From Bacteroidota bacterium (GTDB lineage: Bacteria > Bacteroidota > Bacteroidia > NS11-12g > UBA955), in assembly GCA_027621365.1 (NCBI GenBank), contig JAQCBH010000011.1, forward strand, positions 19,919 through 83,918: DNA of 64,000 nucleotides. The letters run 5' to 3'. Positions 27,001 through 35,409 of this stretch are shown here, piece after piece. A program made the translations under genes and the position numbers. The notes under the pieces are model-generated. The model was not told where the DNA came from and searched no databases. It was given only the letters and a program-made list of their open reading frames with translations. Numbering within the stretch: position 1 is the stretch's first letter; each line of letters opens with the position of its first letter.

Positions 27001-27193
27001 GAATTTGCGCTCTTCATCTCCCATCGCTTCGGTTGAGGTTTTGGACATACAAGGTCGTTTGGTGCAAGGCATTGACGCCCGTAACAGCCAAGATGTTCAG
27101 ATTGACACCCGTTCCTTGAACGGTGTATACATCGTGCGCATGACGACTAGCACAGGTTTGGTCGCCAGCGAATTGTTGCAGGTACGCCGTTAA
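24035..27193 (+). CDS. Large Calx-beta/OB-fold surface protein with T9SS sorting domain
   Basis: A 1052-residue protein for T9SS export to the cell surface or medium. Order: signal peptide (1-19, ending LTAQ); an unassigned beta-rich domain (about 20-300, one Cys pair); three Calx-beta-like repeats (about 310-410, 411-530, 531-648) with acidic calcium-type loops such as IDDDNIQEGAET and KDDTEYEPTE; one or two OB-fold-like modules (about 650-850, GTQCRVRGTIHSA); a fourth Calx-beta-like repeat (about 855-968); and the type A sorting domain (about 978-1052, LFPNPAQ, GRLVQG, LNGVYIVRM). No catalytic motif seen; adhesion or matrix binding is likely. Its stop overlaps the convergent lipoprotein gene by 4 nt. 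Confidence 0.85.
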   Translation: MKKIALALLALLAGQLTAQINPFGVAAISVPQYMVSGTSNRIPVVFRMRVFGLQPNTQYQYVTRAITASDFGSTNLITGEGNAFYFNSNGSIKYLTSAGINSSNQSDTFTTDMFGDYEGWFGIAQTGNSRFNSGNYIYPHIVAVSLNKQDTLRAYCGDSISVLAFGSGSGDCSAIWGESQAAAKSVVALWDDPNGPMSGMRPLAMTMVESMGTSNFTSQASFYSSNVSGVKGNWGTIFPNNLGNGIKAVSNHAYKDNKVIHTNTDADGIWGPDKVNTVNASNGSTAVKLSNDAAALVPTKIEFWARTSNTAEGKTSHQIFVSRKYSNDTNQSVRISLVGGTATNGKDFSISLPQTLVFKAGAAVLDTLDISIDDDNIQEGAETIVFRLDQAQNCTIGTEVAHTVTIADNDTASISVQPLSIAKENAGTIGAWVKFDKPVSKASKLQLIVKYQGDSTLIPAEFKLGASERDSIFDLGSENGADSIMIFAKITDDIKADPNDTIILALRQLQGNCKLSKDSLSTLVMLDNDGPSYVQFVDNNITVKESDASFKVKIRVISKTDAGGDFTLRLLSTLSTAKEGSDFTFNPTSKILNISSSTPDTIEITVPIKDDTEYEPTEIIKFGLGKLSNVVIMTPDTFYVNMINDDVPMYTIGEINKQSGSAMTADSLGTQCRVRGTIHSANMRSGSMSFTIADATGGMGVYSPSFFGYSPQVGDSVLIQGKVGQFMGMVQMDNLDTVILIANNRNLMNSTQVTQVDESTESQLVWFRRVKLVDPSEWPTTALAANKYAYVRIMGTTGRIDTLNIDAETDLDGTTAPTGYLNITGIGMQFDGTNPYKSNYVLTPRGWSDIVTAPLPTVNFANGVTATITELADSFRMDFSVIPADENFTFDVAVASATAVSPTDYNFATRTINVAKNNSVYTIRCNISDDDVYDGDKQVVFAIRNIQGPASIGADSLLTLTITDNEVNAVLSLSALGAQLFPNPAQYVANLRSSSPIASVEVLDIQGRLVQGIDARNSQDVQIDTRSLNGVYIVRMTTSTGLVASELLQVRR

Positions 27194-27801
27194 TCGGCGC
27201 TGTAGTGTAGCCCCTTTTCTCCAGCCTCGACCGCCAGGTCGAGGCTTTCTTTTTTGGGGACAATGGGGCAGGCGTATCCTTCGGTGTAAAAGCAATAAGG
27301 GTAGTAGGCATAGTTGAAATCGATGAGGCCTTTTTGGCTATCTACTTCAACATAGCGGCCTCCCTTGTAAGTGCTCTTGCCGTTGGTCTGGTCGTGAAAC
27401 ATCACAAACAATTCAGGGCTGCCCTCGATGGCATAGGCGGTCAAACGATGAAGCTTCCCCTGTAGGTTGAAACTCATGTCACCCGCTACGACCATGGGTC
27501 GCTGATTGCCTTTGCTATCGGTGATGGTGTCGATGCGATTGGTATTGCCGACGATCAACTCAAAGGGCACACAAAAGGTGGAATCGGGTTCAAAATAATC
27601 CAAGCCATTGAACAGGGTTTGTGTGACCACAAAGGGGCTGGCTTCGTGAAAGCGATAAAAGCTGTCTTGGCTTTTTCTGTGGTCGACGATCTGCTTGTGG
27701 TAGGGTGACAAGTAGTAGGGATCGTTGGAGTGAAAGCGACAAGCGCTGGCGAGAATGGTTAGGGCCGTAGCCACGGCAAAGAACAAGGTAGACCGCTTCA
27801 T
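27190..27801 (-). CDS. DUF1684 lipoprotein
   Basis: A 203-residue lipoprotein with a lipobox-like LASAC near residue 17. The body matches DUF1684: VVAGDMSFNLQGKLHRL, GGRYVEVD, LIDFNYAYYPYCFY, then CPIVPKKE and the ending AGEKGLH. The family is found widely in Bacteroidota; its function is unknown. The ATG at 27801 is preferred over upstream starts because it begins the signal peptide and a CAAATTTG element lies 5 nt before it. It is divergent from an ABC exporter and its stop shares a TTAA with the Calx-beta gene. Confidence 0.82.
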   Translation of the reverse strand: MKRSTLFFAVATALTILASACRFHSNDPYYLSPYHKQIVDHRKSQDSFYRFHEASPFVVTQTLFNGLDYFEPDSTFCVPFELIVGNTNRIDTITDSKGNQRPMVVAGDMSFNLQGKLHRLTAYAIEGSPELFVMFHDQTNGKSTYKGGRYVEVDSQKGLIDFNYAYYPYCFYTEGYACPIVPKKESLDLAVEAGEKGLHYSAD

Positions 27802-27806
27802 GGTTA

Positions 27807-27824
27807 CAAATTTGCGTATTTTCG
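27807..27824. promoter_or_regulatory. Divergent promoter elements for DUF1684 lipoprotein and ABC exporter
   Basis: CAAATTTG (27807-27814), a palindrome one base off TAnnTTTG, lies 5 nt before the minus-strand ATG. TATTTTCG (27817-27824) lies 6 nt before the plus-strand GTG at 27831. Only 29 bp separate the two genes. Confidence 0.5.
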
Positions 27825-27830
27825 CCTGAC

Positions 27831-29645
27831 GTGAAGGCCGTTTTTCAATTTCTCCGCTATGCGGCAAACCACAAGGGACTGATTGCCTACAATTTCTTGT
27901 TCAATCTGCTGTACATCGTCTTTCACTTGTTGAGCTTGTTGTTGATCATGCCCGTTCTGCGCTATTTGTTCAGTTCTGGTGAACCCGAAGCCCCTGCGAC
28001 AAGCATCACGGCAGGCGCCTGGTTTCAGGCCCAATACCAGGCCTTTTTGGACTGGTTTTCAGGCATCGCCTCTGGTGAACCCTATCAAGCATTGGCTTAT
28101 TTGGCCGGGTCATTGATCGTGGTTACCCTATTGAAAAACGCATGCCGCTTTCTGGCTATGAACTTCATGGTGCTGATTCGAAACCGCAGCGTTCAAGGCA
28201 TGCGTGTCGGTGTGTACGAGCAGTGCTTGCACCTGCCTTTGGGCTTTTATACCAATGAGCGAAAGGGCGATCTGTTGTCGCGCATGAGCAATGACATGAA
28301 AGAAATTGAGTTTGCCCTCATGGTCTCTCTGGAGGCTTTGTATTTCATGCCCTTGAACATTTTACTCTTCTTGGGTGCCTTGTTGGTGTTATCGGCCAAA
28401 CTAACGGGATACATTCTCTTGTTTTTGCCCCTAACAGCCGCCATAGTAGGTCTAGTGGGCCGCTCGTTGAGGCGCAAATCCGTCAAAAATCAGCAGCTTA
28501 TGGGAACGGTCATGAGTTCCTTTGAAGAGACGCTGGGTGGAATTCGAATCATCAAGGCTTTTAGCGCCTCTTCGTTCTTCTTAAAGCGCTACCAAGAGCA
28601 GGACGAAGCCTATACCCGCAATAACATTGGTGTTCAGCGTCGATATGATCTGTCTTCACCCTTGTCAGAGACCATTGGTATTTCGGTTTCGGCCTTGTTG
28701 CTGTGGTTAGGGGGAAGCATGGTTTTTCAGGGTGAATTGAGCCCTGAATTGTTCTTGACCTACTTTGCCATTTTTGCCCAACTCATTCCTCCTTTTAAAG
28801 GGTTTAGCAACGCTTTGTATGCTGCACAAAAGGGTATGGCCTCTTTGGAGCGCATTCAAGAATTGGTGCATACAGAGCCCCAGGTTGGTCCAGTGCCTAC
28901 AGGACAAAAGCCTGAGTTCGGGTCTTCCATATCCTTGGAAAATTTGCATTTTTCATACGGTTCTCAACCGGTGTTGAGCGACATCAATCTCAACATTTCC
29001 AAGGGTCAGACTGTGGCCCTGGTGGGCCCCTCGGGTGCAGGCAAAACTACCTTGACTGATTTGGTCGCTGGTTTCTACAAGCCTAGTTTGGGCAGTATAA
29101 AGATAGATGGTCATTCGACCGACCAGTGGCACGAGAATGACCTGCGCTTGTTGATGGCTATGGTGTCACAAGAAAGCATCTTGTTCAACGATTCGGTTCG
29201 CAACAACGTCGCCTTGGGTATGCCTGAAACACCCGAATCTCAGCTGATTGATGCCTTGAAGGCGGCTCACGCTTGGGAATTTATTTCTGAGATGCCCGAC
29301 GGTTTGGATGCAAACATTGGGGAACGCGGTTCGCGCCTATCGGGCGGACAAAGACAGCGTTTGGCTATTGCCAGAGCCTTGTTGCGCAACCCTGAGATTT
29401 TGATCTTGGATGAGGCCACCAGTGCTTTGGATTCCCAAAGTGAAAAGGTGGTTCAACTCGCCCTTGGCGAACTGATGAAAAACAGAACCTCGATTGTCAT
29501 TGCTCACCGCTTGAGCACGGTTCAACACGCCGATCTCATCGTAGTCATGGACCAAGGAAGAATCGTGGAGCAGGGCACTCACAACGAATTGCTGGCCCAG
29601 TCCGGATTGTATGCGAACTTGATTAAGCTTCAGCAGTTGGGTTGA
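27831..29645 (+). CDS. ABC exporter, fused membrane and ATPase domains (MsbA-like)
   Basis: A 604-residue half transporter starting with GTG at 27831. Six membrane helices (about 1-325) are followed by an ATPase domain with Walker [11 protein letters not shown]-loop [11 protein letters not shown], signature LSGGQRQR, Walker [13 protein letters not shown] and IAHRLST. It differs clearly from the other ABC exporter in the window (21415-23250). It is the better candidate for a general lipid A/lipid flippase because it stands alone, but this is weak inference. Its last 23 nt overlap the ftsH coding end on the other strand. Confidence 0.93.
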   Translation: MKAVFQFLRYAANHKGLIAYNFLFNLLYIVFHLLSLLLIMPVLRYLFSSGEPEAPATSITAGAWFQAQYQAFLDWFSGIASGEPYQALAYLAGSLIVVTLLKNACRFLAMNFMVLIRNRSVQGMRVGVYEQCLHLPLGFYTNERKGDLLSRMSNDMKEIEFALMVSLEALYFMPLNILLFLGALLVLSAKLTGYILLFLPLTAAIVGLVGRSLRRKSVKNQQLMGTVMSSFEETLGGIRIIKAFSASSFFLKRYQEQDEAYTRNNIGVQRRYDLSSPLSETIGISVSALLLWLGGSMVFQGELSPELFLTYFAIFAQLIPPFKGFSNALYAAQKGMASLERIQELVHTEPQVGPVPTGQKPEFGSSISLENLHFSYGSQPVLSDINLNISKGQTVALVGPSGAGKTTLTDLVAGFYKPSLGSIKIDGHSTDQWHENDLRLLMAMVSQESILFNDSVRNNVALGMPETPESQLIDALKAAHAWEFISEMPDGLDANIGERGSRLSGGQRQRLAIARALLRNPEILILDEATSALDSQSEKVVQLALGELMKNRTSIVIAHRLSTVQHADLIVVMDQGRIVEQGTHNELLAQSGLYANLIKLQQLG

Positions 29646-31740
29646 GGTCCTCGTCTTCGCTGATTGTTGAATGAGTCGATTCTGAGGTAGTCTCTTCAAC
29701 TGAATCGGCGGCTAGCGTGGTATCGGCTGGCTCTTCTTCGTTGGTTTCAACACTGGCCTCTACGGCAGGGGTTTCAGGCTCCTCAATGACTACAGGGTCG
29801 TATGGGCGTTGTCCAATCAGACGCTCGATGTCGGCTTTGAAGATGATTTCCTTTTCAAGTAGCTCTTTGGCCACGGTCTCTACTTGGTTCTTCTTCTCGG
29901 TCAACAAAGCGATGGTACGGGCATAGGCTTCGTTGATCAAACGGCGAACCTCTTCGTCGATCATCTGAGCGGTGACCTCTGAATAAGGGCGCTGGTATCC
30001 GTATTCGCCCTGCGGATCGTAGAAACTGACCTGACCTACCTTTTCGCTCATGCCGTACATGGTGATCATGCTGTATGCGAGTTTGGTGATGCGTTCCAGG
30101 TCGTTTTGGGCACCGGTAGAGATCTTACCGAAGAAAATTTGCTCTGCCGCACGTCCACCCAAGGTCATGCACATGGAGTCCAGCAATTGCTCTGTGCGAT
30201 ACAAATATTGCTCTTTGGGCAAGTATTGGGCATAGCCTAATGCGGCTACACCACGGGGAACAATCGATACCTTCAACAAGGGATCAGCGTGTTCCAAAAA
30301 CCAACCCGCAATGGCATGGCCGGCTTCGTGGTAAGCCACGATTGATTTTTCTTCAGGAGAGATGATTTTATTCTTCTTCTCCAATCCACCAATGACACGG
30401 TCAATGGCGTCTTGGAAATCACCCATTTCGACTTCTTCCTTGCCTTTTCTAGCGGCAATCAAAGCCGCTTCGTTGCATACGTTTGCGATTTCAGCTCCCG
30501 CAAACCCGGGAGTCTGAGCCGCCAATTTATGGGCGTCAACATCGGCGTTGAGCTTAGTCAGAGGGGTCAAGTGCACCTTGAAGATGTGCTCACGTCCCAC
30601 GATATCAGGACGATCAACCGAAATATGTCGATCAAAACGACCGGGTCGCAACAAGGCGCTGTCCAATATCTCGGCACGGTTGGTAGCCGCCATAATGATG
30701 ACTCCGGAATCTGTGCCAAAGCCGTCCATTTCTGCCAGCAATTGGTTCAGCGTATTCTCACGCTCGTCGTTCGAACCTTGGTAATTGTTCTTGCCTCGGG
30801 CACGACCAATGGCATCAATCTCGTCAATGAAAATAATGGCCGGAGATTTCTCTTTGGCTTGTTTGAACAAATCGCGCACGCGACTGGCCCCTACGCCCAC
30901 AAACATTTCTACGAAATCAGAACCGCTCAATGAGAAGAAGGGTACACCTGCTTCACCGGCCACAGCTTTGGCCAACAAGGTTTTACCTGTACCTGGAGGG
31001 CCTACCAACAATACACCTTTGGGAATTTTACCTCCCAGGCTGGTGTATTTTTTGGGATGCTGCAGAAAGTCTACGACCTCCATGACCTCTTCTTTGGCTT
31101 CTTCCAAACCGGCTACATCCTTGAAGGTGACATTCACCTTGGTGTCTTTATCAAACAACTGAGCACGGGCACGGCCAATGGAGAAGATGTTTCCTCCTCC
31201 GCCACCACCAGCGCCACCGCCCATACGGCGAAAGAACATGTTGCTGATGAGCAAGAAAATGGCAATGAAGAATACCCACTGAAAGAGCTCACCAAAGATG
31301 TCGCTGTGCGATTCGTATGCGATGACCAAATCGTTGGGCCCGATAGCGGTTTCACCAGCGGCTTTTTTCTTGGCCAACTCCTTTTTGAGGTTTTCTACTT
31401 CTTGGTTGAAGTAGCCTTTTTCAATTTCAAAGCTGAAGTTGGGCTCAGTTGAACCGAGTAGGTCTTGGTTGGACTTGTTCTTTTTGTAGCGACTTTGCTG
31501 ACTGGCATCTCGTGTCAAAAAAACTTCGAGGAAACGGTCGTTGACCAAAACCATTTTCTTGACATCGCCCTGCACAACCATATCCCGGACCTCGTTCCAA
31601 TTGGAACTCTGACCAGCGCTGCGAGGAAAAATGCTTATGGCTAGGAAAACCAGAAACAGTATACCGTAAATCCAGTAGGGATTAAAGCGAAACCCATTGC
31701 CACTTGGCTTAGGAGTATTGGGTTGAGAGGAGTTATCCAT
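29623..31740 (-). CDS. ftsH: ATP-dependent zinc metalloprotease FtsH
   Basis: Membrane-anchored AAA protease for quality control of membrane and regulatory proteins. The 705-residue protein has a membrane helix at about 22-40 and another at about 152-170 with a periplasmic domain between, a Gly-rich linker, Walker A GPPGTGKT (about 247-254), Walker [10 protein letters not shown], the SRH region, and the zinc motif HEAGH (471-475). Beyond about residue 655 it has an acidic, low-complexity tail rich in Glu, Thr and Ser, and the last codons overlap the ABC exporter gene antiparallel. The leader holds a short GAACC-AATA-GGTTC hairpin. Confidence 0.97.
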   Translation of the reverse strand: MDNSSQPNTPKPSGNGFRFNPYWIYGILFLVFLAISIFPRSAGQSSNWNEVRDMVVQGDVKKMVLVNDRFLEVFLTRDASQQSRYKKNKSNQDLLGSTEPNFSFEIEKGYFNQEVENLKKELAKKKAAGETAIGPNDLVIAYESHSDIFGELFQWVFFIAIFLLISNMFFRRMGGGAGGGGGGNIFSIGRARAQLFDKDTKVNVTFKDVAGLEEAKEEVMEVVDFLQHPKKYTSLGGKIPKGVLLVGPPGTGKTLLAKAVAGEAGVPFFSLSGSDFVEMFVGVGASRVRDLFKQAKEKSPAIIFIDEIDAIGRARGKNNYQGSNDERENTLNQLLAEMDGFGTDSGVIIMAATNRAEILDSALLRPGRFDRHISVDRPDIVGREHIFKVHLTPLTKLNADVDAHKLAAQTPGFAGAEIANVCNEAALIAARKGKEEVEMGDFQDAIDRVIGGLEKKNKIISPEEKSIVAYHEAGHAIAGWFLEHADPLLKVSIVPRGVAALGYAQYLPKEQYLYRTEQLLDSMCMTLGGRAAEQIFFGKISTGAQNDLERITKLAYSMITMYGMSEKVGQVSFYDPQGEYGYQRPYSEVTAQMIDEEVRRLINEAYARTIALLTEKKNQVETVAKELLEKEIIFKADIERLIGQRPYDPVVIEEPETPAVEASVETNEEEPADTTLAADSVEETTSESTHSTISEDEDLNPTAEA

Positions 31741-31786
31741 GAATGCTCTACACTTACAATTTTGGAACCAATAGGTTCATTCCGCT

Positions 31787-31794
31787 CAAATCTA
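31787..31794 (-). promoter_or_regulatory. ftsH -7 element TAGATTTG
   Basis: An exact TAnnTTTG on the minus strand, 46 nt before the ftsH ATG. The predicted leader contains a small inverted repeat, GAACC (31765-31769)/GGTTC (31774-31778). The rest of the 139-bp gap to kynU shows no gene. Confidence 0.55.
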
Positions 31795-31879
31795 CGACAT
31801 AGCCGAAATTCGACTGCCACATGGGCCGAAAAATCGACGGGTCTGCAATTCTGTCAGTTCACCGAGGGCCAACGGTAAA

Positions 31880-33145
31880 TTAAGCCTTGCGGTAGCTCTG
31901 GAGTGCTTGACCCACCTTGTACACGTCTTCAAAACTGTTGTACATGGGTACCGGTGCCATGCGAATCACGTTGGGTTCTCTCCAGTCGGCGATGATGCCC
32001 TGTTTTTCCAAATGCTCAAAAACCTGCTTGCCATGGTCATCGGTCAACAAGGAAAGTTGTGCCCCCCGCGACTTTGGAGTGATCAATTGCAGCTCCAAGT
32101 CAGGATTTTGAGCTTGGGCGTCTTGGATGCATAATTCCAAATACGCGGTCAATCGCTGGCTCTTCGCCCTCAAGTTGCTCATGCCTGCTTTGTGAAACAA
32201 CTCCAGGCTAGACAAATGCACGGCCATGCCGAAAACAGGGGCGTTGCTGAGTTGCCATCCGGCGGCACCAGGCTCCGGAATGTAGCCGCGCTTCATTTGA
32301 AAGCGAACGTCTTCTTTGTGGCCCCACCAGCCAGCCAGACGGAATGTGCTGGGATCCAAACCATGGGTTTCGTGCACGAAAATGCCTGAGACATTGCCTG
32401 GACCACTGTTCAAGTATTTGTAAGAACACCAAGCCGCAAAATCGACGCCCCATTGATGCAGTTGCAAATCGATGTTTCCGGCTGCATGAGCGAGATCAAA
32501 TCCGGCCAAAGCGCCAACTTCGTGCGCTTTTTGCGTGATGCTGGGAATGTCGAAGTATTGACCCGTGAAGTATTGAACACCAGAGAAAAAGACCAGTGCG
32601 ATCTCGTTTTTATGCTCTTCGAGGGCCTGTAAAATATCTTCGTTTCGCAGCGAATGCTCGCCTGGACGAGGAGCCAATTCGATCACCGCATCGTCATAGG
32701 AATAACCGAATTGAATAACCTGTGATTCAACGGCGTACATGTCGCTGGGAAAAGCTCCCGCCTCCATGATGATTTTGTAACGAGGGCCGTTGGGACGGTA
32801 GAAACTCGCGAAAAGTAGGTGCAAATTCACCGTCAACTGATTCATTACCACCACTTCGATGGGCTGTGCACCCACCACTTCAGCGGCATAATCGGTCAGG
32901 AATTTGTGGTAATGAAACCAAGGTTTGCGGCCTTGGAAATGACCGTCTACACCAAATTTGGCCCAGTCTTCCAATTCTATTTTCAGCGCTTGTTCCGCTC
33001 CTTTGGGTTGCAATCCCAGTGAATTGCCGCACAAGTAAACGACAGGTTTTTCTTCAGCCGTTTGAGGGAATAAGAATTCAGCACGAAAAGGGGCCAGGGA
33101 ATCCTGTTGGTCTTGAAGCTGAGCAAAGGCTAAGGTGTTCTCCAT
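31880..33145 (-). CDS. kynU: Kynureninase
   Basis: PLP enzyme that cleaves kynurenine or 3-hydroxykynurenine to (3-hydroxy)anthranilate and alanine, in tryptophan breakdown or NAD synthesis. The 421-residue protein shows YLCGNSLGLQPKG at the N-terminus, FDLAHAAGNIDLQLHQWGV with the PLP-binding Asp, the lysine region WCSYKYLNSGPG, and RLAGWWGHKED. No other kynurenine pathway gene is near. The promoter TACCTTTG (33161-33168) lies 15 nt before the ATG. Confidence 0.95.
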   Translation of the reverse strand: MENTLAFAQLQDQQDSLAPFRAEFLFPQTAEEKPVVYLCGNSLGLQPKGAEQALKIELEDWAKFGVDGHFQGRKPWFHYHKFLTDYAAEVVGAQPIEVVVMNQLTVNLHLLFASFYRPNGPRYKIIMEAGAFPSDMYAVESQVIQFGYSYDDAVIELAPRPGEHSLRNEDILQALEEHKNEIALVFFSGVQYFTGQYFDIPSITQKAHEVGALAGFDLAHAAGNIDLQLHQWGVDFAAWCSYKYLNSGPGNVSGIFVHETHGLDPSTFRLAGWWGHKEDVRFQMKRGYIPEPGAAGWQLSNAPVFGMAVHLSSLELFHKAGMSNLRAKSQRLTAYLELCIQDAQAQNPDLELQLITPKSRGAQLSLLTDDHGKQVFEHLEKQGIIADWREPNVIRMAPVPMYNSFEDVYKVGQALQSYRKA

Positions 33146-33160
33146 ACGATCGCAGTGCTA

Positions 33161-33168
33161 CAAAGGTA
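33161..33168 (-). promoter_or_regulatory. kynU -7 element TACCTTTG
   Basis: An exact TAnnTTTG on the minus strand, 15 nt before the kynU ATG at 33145. No clear -33 TTG is seen. Confidence 0.55.
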
Positions 33169-33242
33169 CAATGCTCGTTTCGCTAAAGCCTTATTGCCCC
33201 AGCACTATAGGTGAAGTGTACTTAAACTCAAGGAAAGAGCGG

Positions 33243-33890
33243 TTACAGCTTGGTCACCAAACTCAAGCCATCCCGAAGCGGCAAAAGCGTGGTGCTAATT
33301 CCCGGCCGTTGGGCGAGATGTTGGTTGAAGGCGTGCATGATGCTCGTGTCCTTGTCGTTTAACTGGTCTTCTTCTTTCAGAACTCGATCGCTCCAAAGGG
33401 TATTGTCAAACAAAAGGACGCCACCAGAGGGCATAAGAGGCAAACAGGTATCCAGATAAGCTTGGTAATTGCGTTTGTCGGCATCCACAAACACGAAATC
33501 AGGAGAGATATTCAGCTGCTGAAGGACCGTTAAAGCTTCGCCTTGGTGCCATTGTACACGGCTCATGATGGGGTCGCCTTTCCAAAACTCTTGGGCCTTG
33601 TAAAGGGATTCTGCGTCGGCTTCGATGCTATGAATGGCAGAATCAGTGGAAAGATTCTCGGCTAGACAGTAGGTGGAGTAACCGCTGAATGCCCCAATTT
33701 CCAAGACGCAGCTGGGTTGTTTGATGCGAACCAAGTCGCTCAAGAATCGACCTTGGAGTTGGCCACTTAACTGCCTGGGATTCAAGAATTTTCTCCATGT
33801 ATAAACACTCAATTCCCTGAGTTTGTCGGGTTCTTGACTGCTGTGTTTTTCGCAATATTGTATGCGTTCTGTCTGCCAATCTTTGTGCAT
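33243..33890 (-). CDS. SAM-dependent O-methyltransferase (caffeoyl-CoA/catechol type)
   Basis: A class I methyltransferase of about 215 residues. It shows LSGQLQGRFLSDLVR, the SAM motif LEIGAFSGYSTYCLAE, the acidic EADAESLYKAQEF strand, the metal-binding DFVFVDADKRNY and LLFDNTLW. This fits the small divalent-metal O-methyltransferases common in Bacteroidota, whose natural substrate is usually unknown. I prefer the ATG at 33890 (MHKDW) because relatives begin at this point; an in-frame ATG at 33920 adds ten residues and has a promoter-like TAGATTTT 10 nt upstream. The gene is divergent from DUF2795. Confidence 0.88.
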   Translation of the reverse strand: MHKDWQTERIQYCEKHSSQEPDKLRELSVYTWRKFLNPRQLSGQLQGRFLSDLVRIKQPSCVLEIGAFSGYSTYCLAENLSTDSAIHSIEADAESLYKAQEFWKGDPIMSRVQWHQGEALTVLQQLNISPDFVFVDADKRNYQAYLDTCLPLMPSGGVLLFDNTLWSDRVLKEEDQLNDKDTSIMHAFNQHLAQRPGISTTLLPLRDGLSLVTKL

Positions 33891-33962
33891 TCTAAGCCCT
33901 TTGTCAAAAATGAGTTGCATAATAGCGTGAAAAATCTATTTTCGCGTTCAAATCAGACACCT

Positions 33963-34184
33963 ATGTATTGGACTTTGGAATTGGCAAGTTACTTGGACGA
34001 TGCTCCATGGCCTGCTACAAAAGATGAATTGATCGACTATGCGATTCGCTCAGGAGCTCCTTTGGAGGTCGTAGAAAACTTGCAAGAGTTGGAAGACGAC
34101 GGAGAGCCTTATGAAAGTATTGAGGAAATCTGGAGCGATTACCCCACAGACGACGATTACTTCTTCAACGAAGATGAACTTTAA
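33963..34184 (+). CDS. DUF2795 small acidic protein
   Basis: A 73-residue acidic protein with the DUF2795 pattern: LELASYLDDAPWPATKDELIDYA, followed by GAPLEVVENLQEL. The C-terminus is strongly acidic (DYPTDDDYFFNEDEL). The function is unknown; similar small proteins occur widely in Bacteroidota. The ATG at 33963 is preceded by TATTTTCG (33937-33944), 18 nt before. An upstream in-frame start at 33834 lies inside the divergent methyltransferase gene and is rejected. The stop shares TTAA with hflX. Confidence 0.85.
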   Translation: MYWTLELASYLDDAPWPATKDELIDYAIRSGAPLEVVENLQELEDDGEPYESIEEIWSDYPTDDDYFFNEDEL

Positions 34185-35350
34185 GGGTTGAGCATTTCAA
34201 CCACGCGTTGGCGCAAAGTGTCAACGTTTTCTTTGTGCGCCGCTGAAATAAAGACAGCAGGAGCATTTTCTTTGGCTATCCAGCTGTCTTCAAACTGGGC
34301 AATGTTCATATCGGTTTGGCCCACGTAAAAATCATCATCCTTCCCGTGGAAAGCATCCATCTTGTTGAATACAATCAATTCGGGTTTGTTGGAGGCACCG
34401 ATGCTGTGCAGGGTTTCCTTGACCGATAGCATTTGGCTCTCGTACAAGGGATTCGAAATGTCGACGACGTGAATCAGCAAGTCAGCCTCCAAGGCCTCGG
34501 CCAAGGTACTTTTGAAGCTCTCGACCAATTGGGTGGGCAATTTTCGAATGAATCCTACCGTATCGCTCAGCAAAACAGGAACGGGTTTTCCAAACTCCTC
34601 TCGCTCGTCGTTGAGAACGACTTTCCGAACGGTTGAGTCCAAGGTGGCGAACAGTTTGTTTTCCACCAAAACATCGCTTTTGGATAACACATTCATGATG
34701 GTACTCTTGCCCACGTTGGTGTAACCCACCAGAGCCACTCGGTGCTCACCCTTGCGCGAAGCACGCTGGGTTTGGCCTATTTTCTCAATGTGCTCCAAAC
34801 GCTCGCGCAATTTGCTGATTTTGTTGCGCAGGGCTCGGCGGTCGGTTTCAATTTCGGTTTCACCCGGTCCTTTCATGCCAATGCCCCCTTTTTGTTTGGA
34901 CAAGTGGGTCCACATACCCGTCAATCGAGGCAAGAGGTAAATGCTTTGGGCCAGTTCCACCTGGGTTTTCGCTTGGGCCGTTTGGGCGTTTTTGGCAAAA
35001 ATATCCAGGATCAAATGCGTTCGAGTCAGAACCTTGACGTTTTTCAGATCGGTTTCCAAGTTGCGAATTTGGGCCGGGCTGAGCTCGTCGTCCAATACGG
35101 CGATGTCGATTTCGTGCTCGGCTACATAGGCTTGAATTTCCTCTAATTTTCCTTTTCCTACGTACGATTTGGGATTGGGATGATCGAGCTTTTGCACGAA
35201 TCGCTTTTTGGGTGTTGCTCCAGCTGTGCGAACCAATTGATCGAGCTCATCCAGGTATTCCTGGCTGCTCAGTTCCTGGAATGGGGTTTCAACGGCTATA
35301 AGAATGGCCGATTCTTCGGCTTTGGCCGTTTCGTGCAGCTTTTTTCGCAT
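34181..35350 (-). CDS. hflX: Ribosome-associated GTPase HflX
   Basis: GTPase that splits stalled ribosomes, often under heat stress. The 389-residue protein has the N-terminal HflX domain (FVQKLDHPNPKSYVGKGK, DDELSPAQIRNLE, RTHLILDIFAK), the Gly-rich GPGETEIETDRR linker, and the G domain with G1 VGYTNVGKST, G3 DTVGF and G4 FNKMD. The promoter TAATTTTG (35359-35366) lies 8 nt before the ATG. The gene ends in a 4-nt TTAA overlap with DUF2795. Confidence 0.96.
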   Translation of the reverse strand: MRKKLHETAKAEESAILIAVETPFQELSSQEYLDELDQLVRTAGATPKKRFVQKLDHPNPKSYVGKGKLEEIQAYVAEHEIDIAVLDDELSPAQIRNLETDLKNVKVLTRTHLILDIFAKNAQTAQAKTQVELAQSIYLLPRLTGMWTHLSKQKGGIGMKGPGETEIETDRRALRNKISKLRERLEHIEKIGQTQRASRKGEHRVALVGYTNVGKSTIMNVLSKSDVLVENKLFATLDSTVRKVVLNDEREEFGKPVPVLLSDTVGFIRKLPTQLVESFKSTLAEALEADLLIHVVDISNPLYESQMLSVKETLHSIGASNKPELIVFNKMDAFHGKDDDFYVGQTDMNIAQFEDSWIAKENAPAVFISAAHKENVDTLRQRVVEMLNP

Positions 35351-35358
35351 TTACAAGG

Positions 35359-35366
35359 CAAAATTA
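35359..35366 (-). promoter_or_regulatory. hflX -7 element TAATTTTG
   Basis: An exact TAnnTTTG on the minus strand, 8 nt before the hflX ATG. The transcript should have almost no leader. On the plus strand CAAATTTG at 35399-35406 may serve the divergent gene (3 nt before GTG 35410). Confidence 0.55.
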
Positions 35367-35409
35367 ACGGGCGGTTTGGCAAATACCGGTGCTTGGGGCA
35401 AATTTGAAT

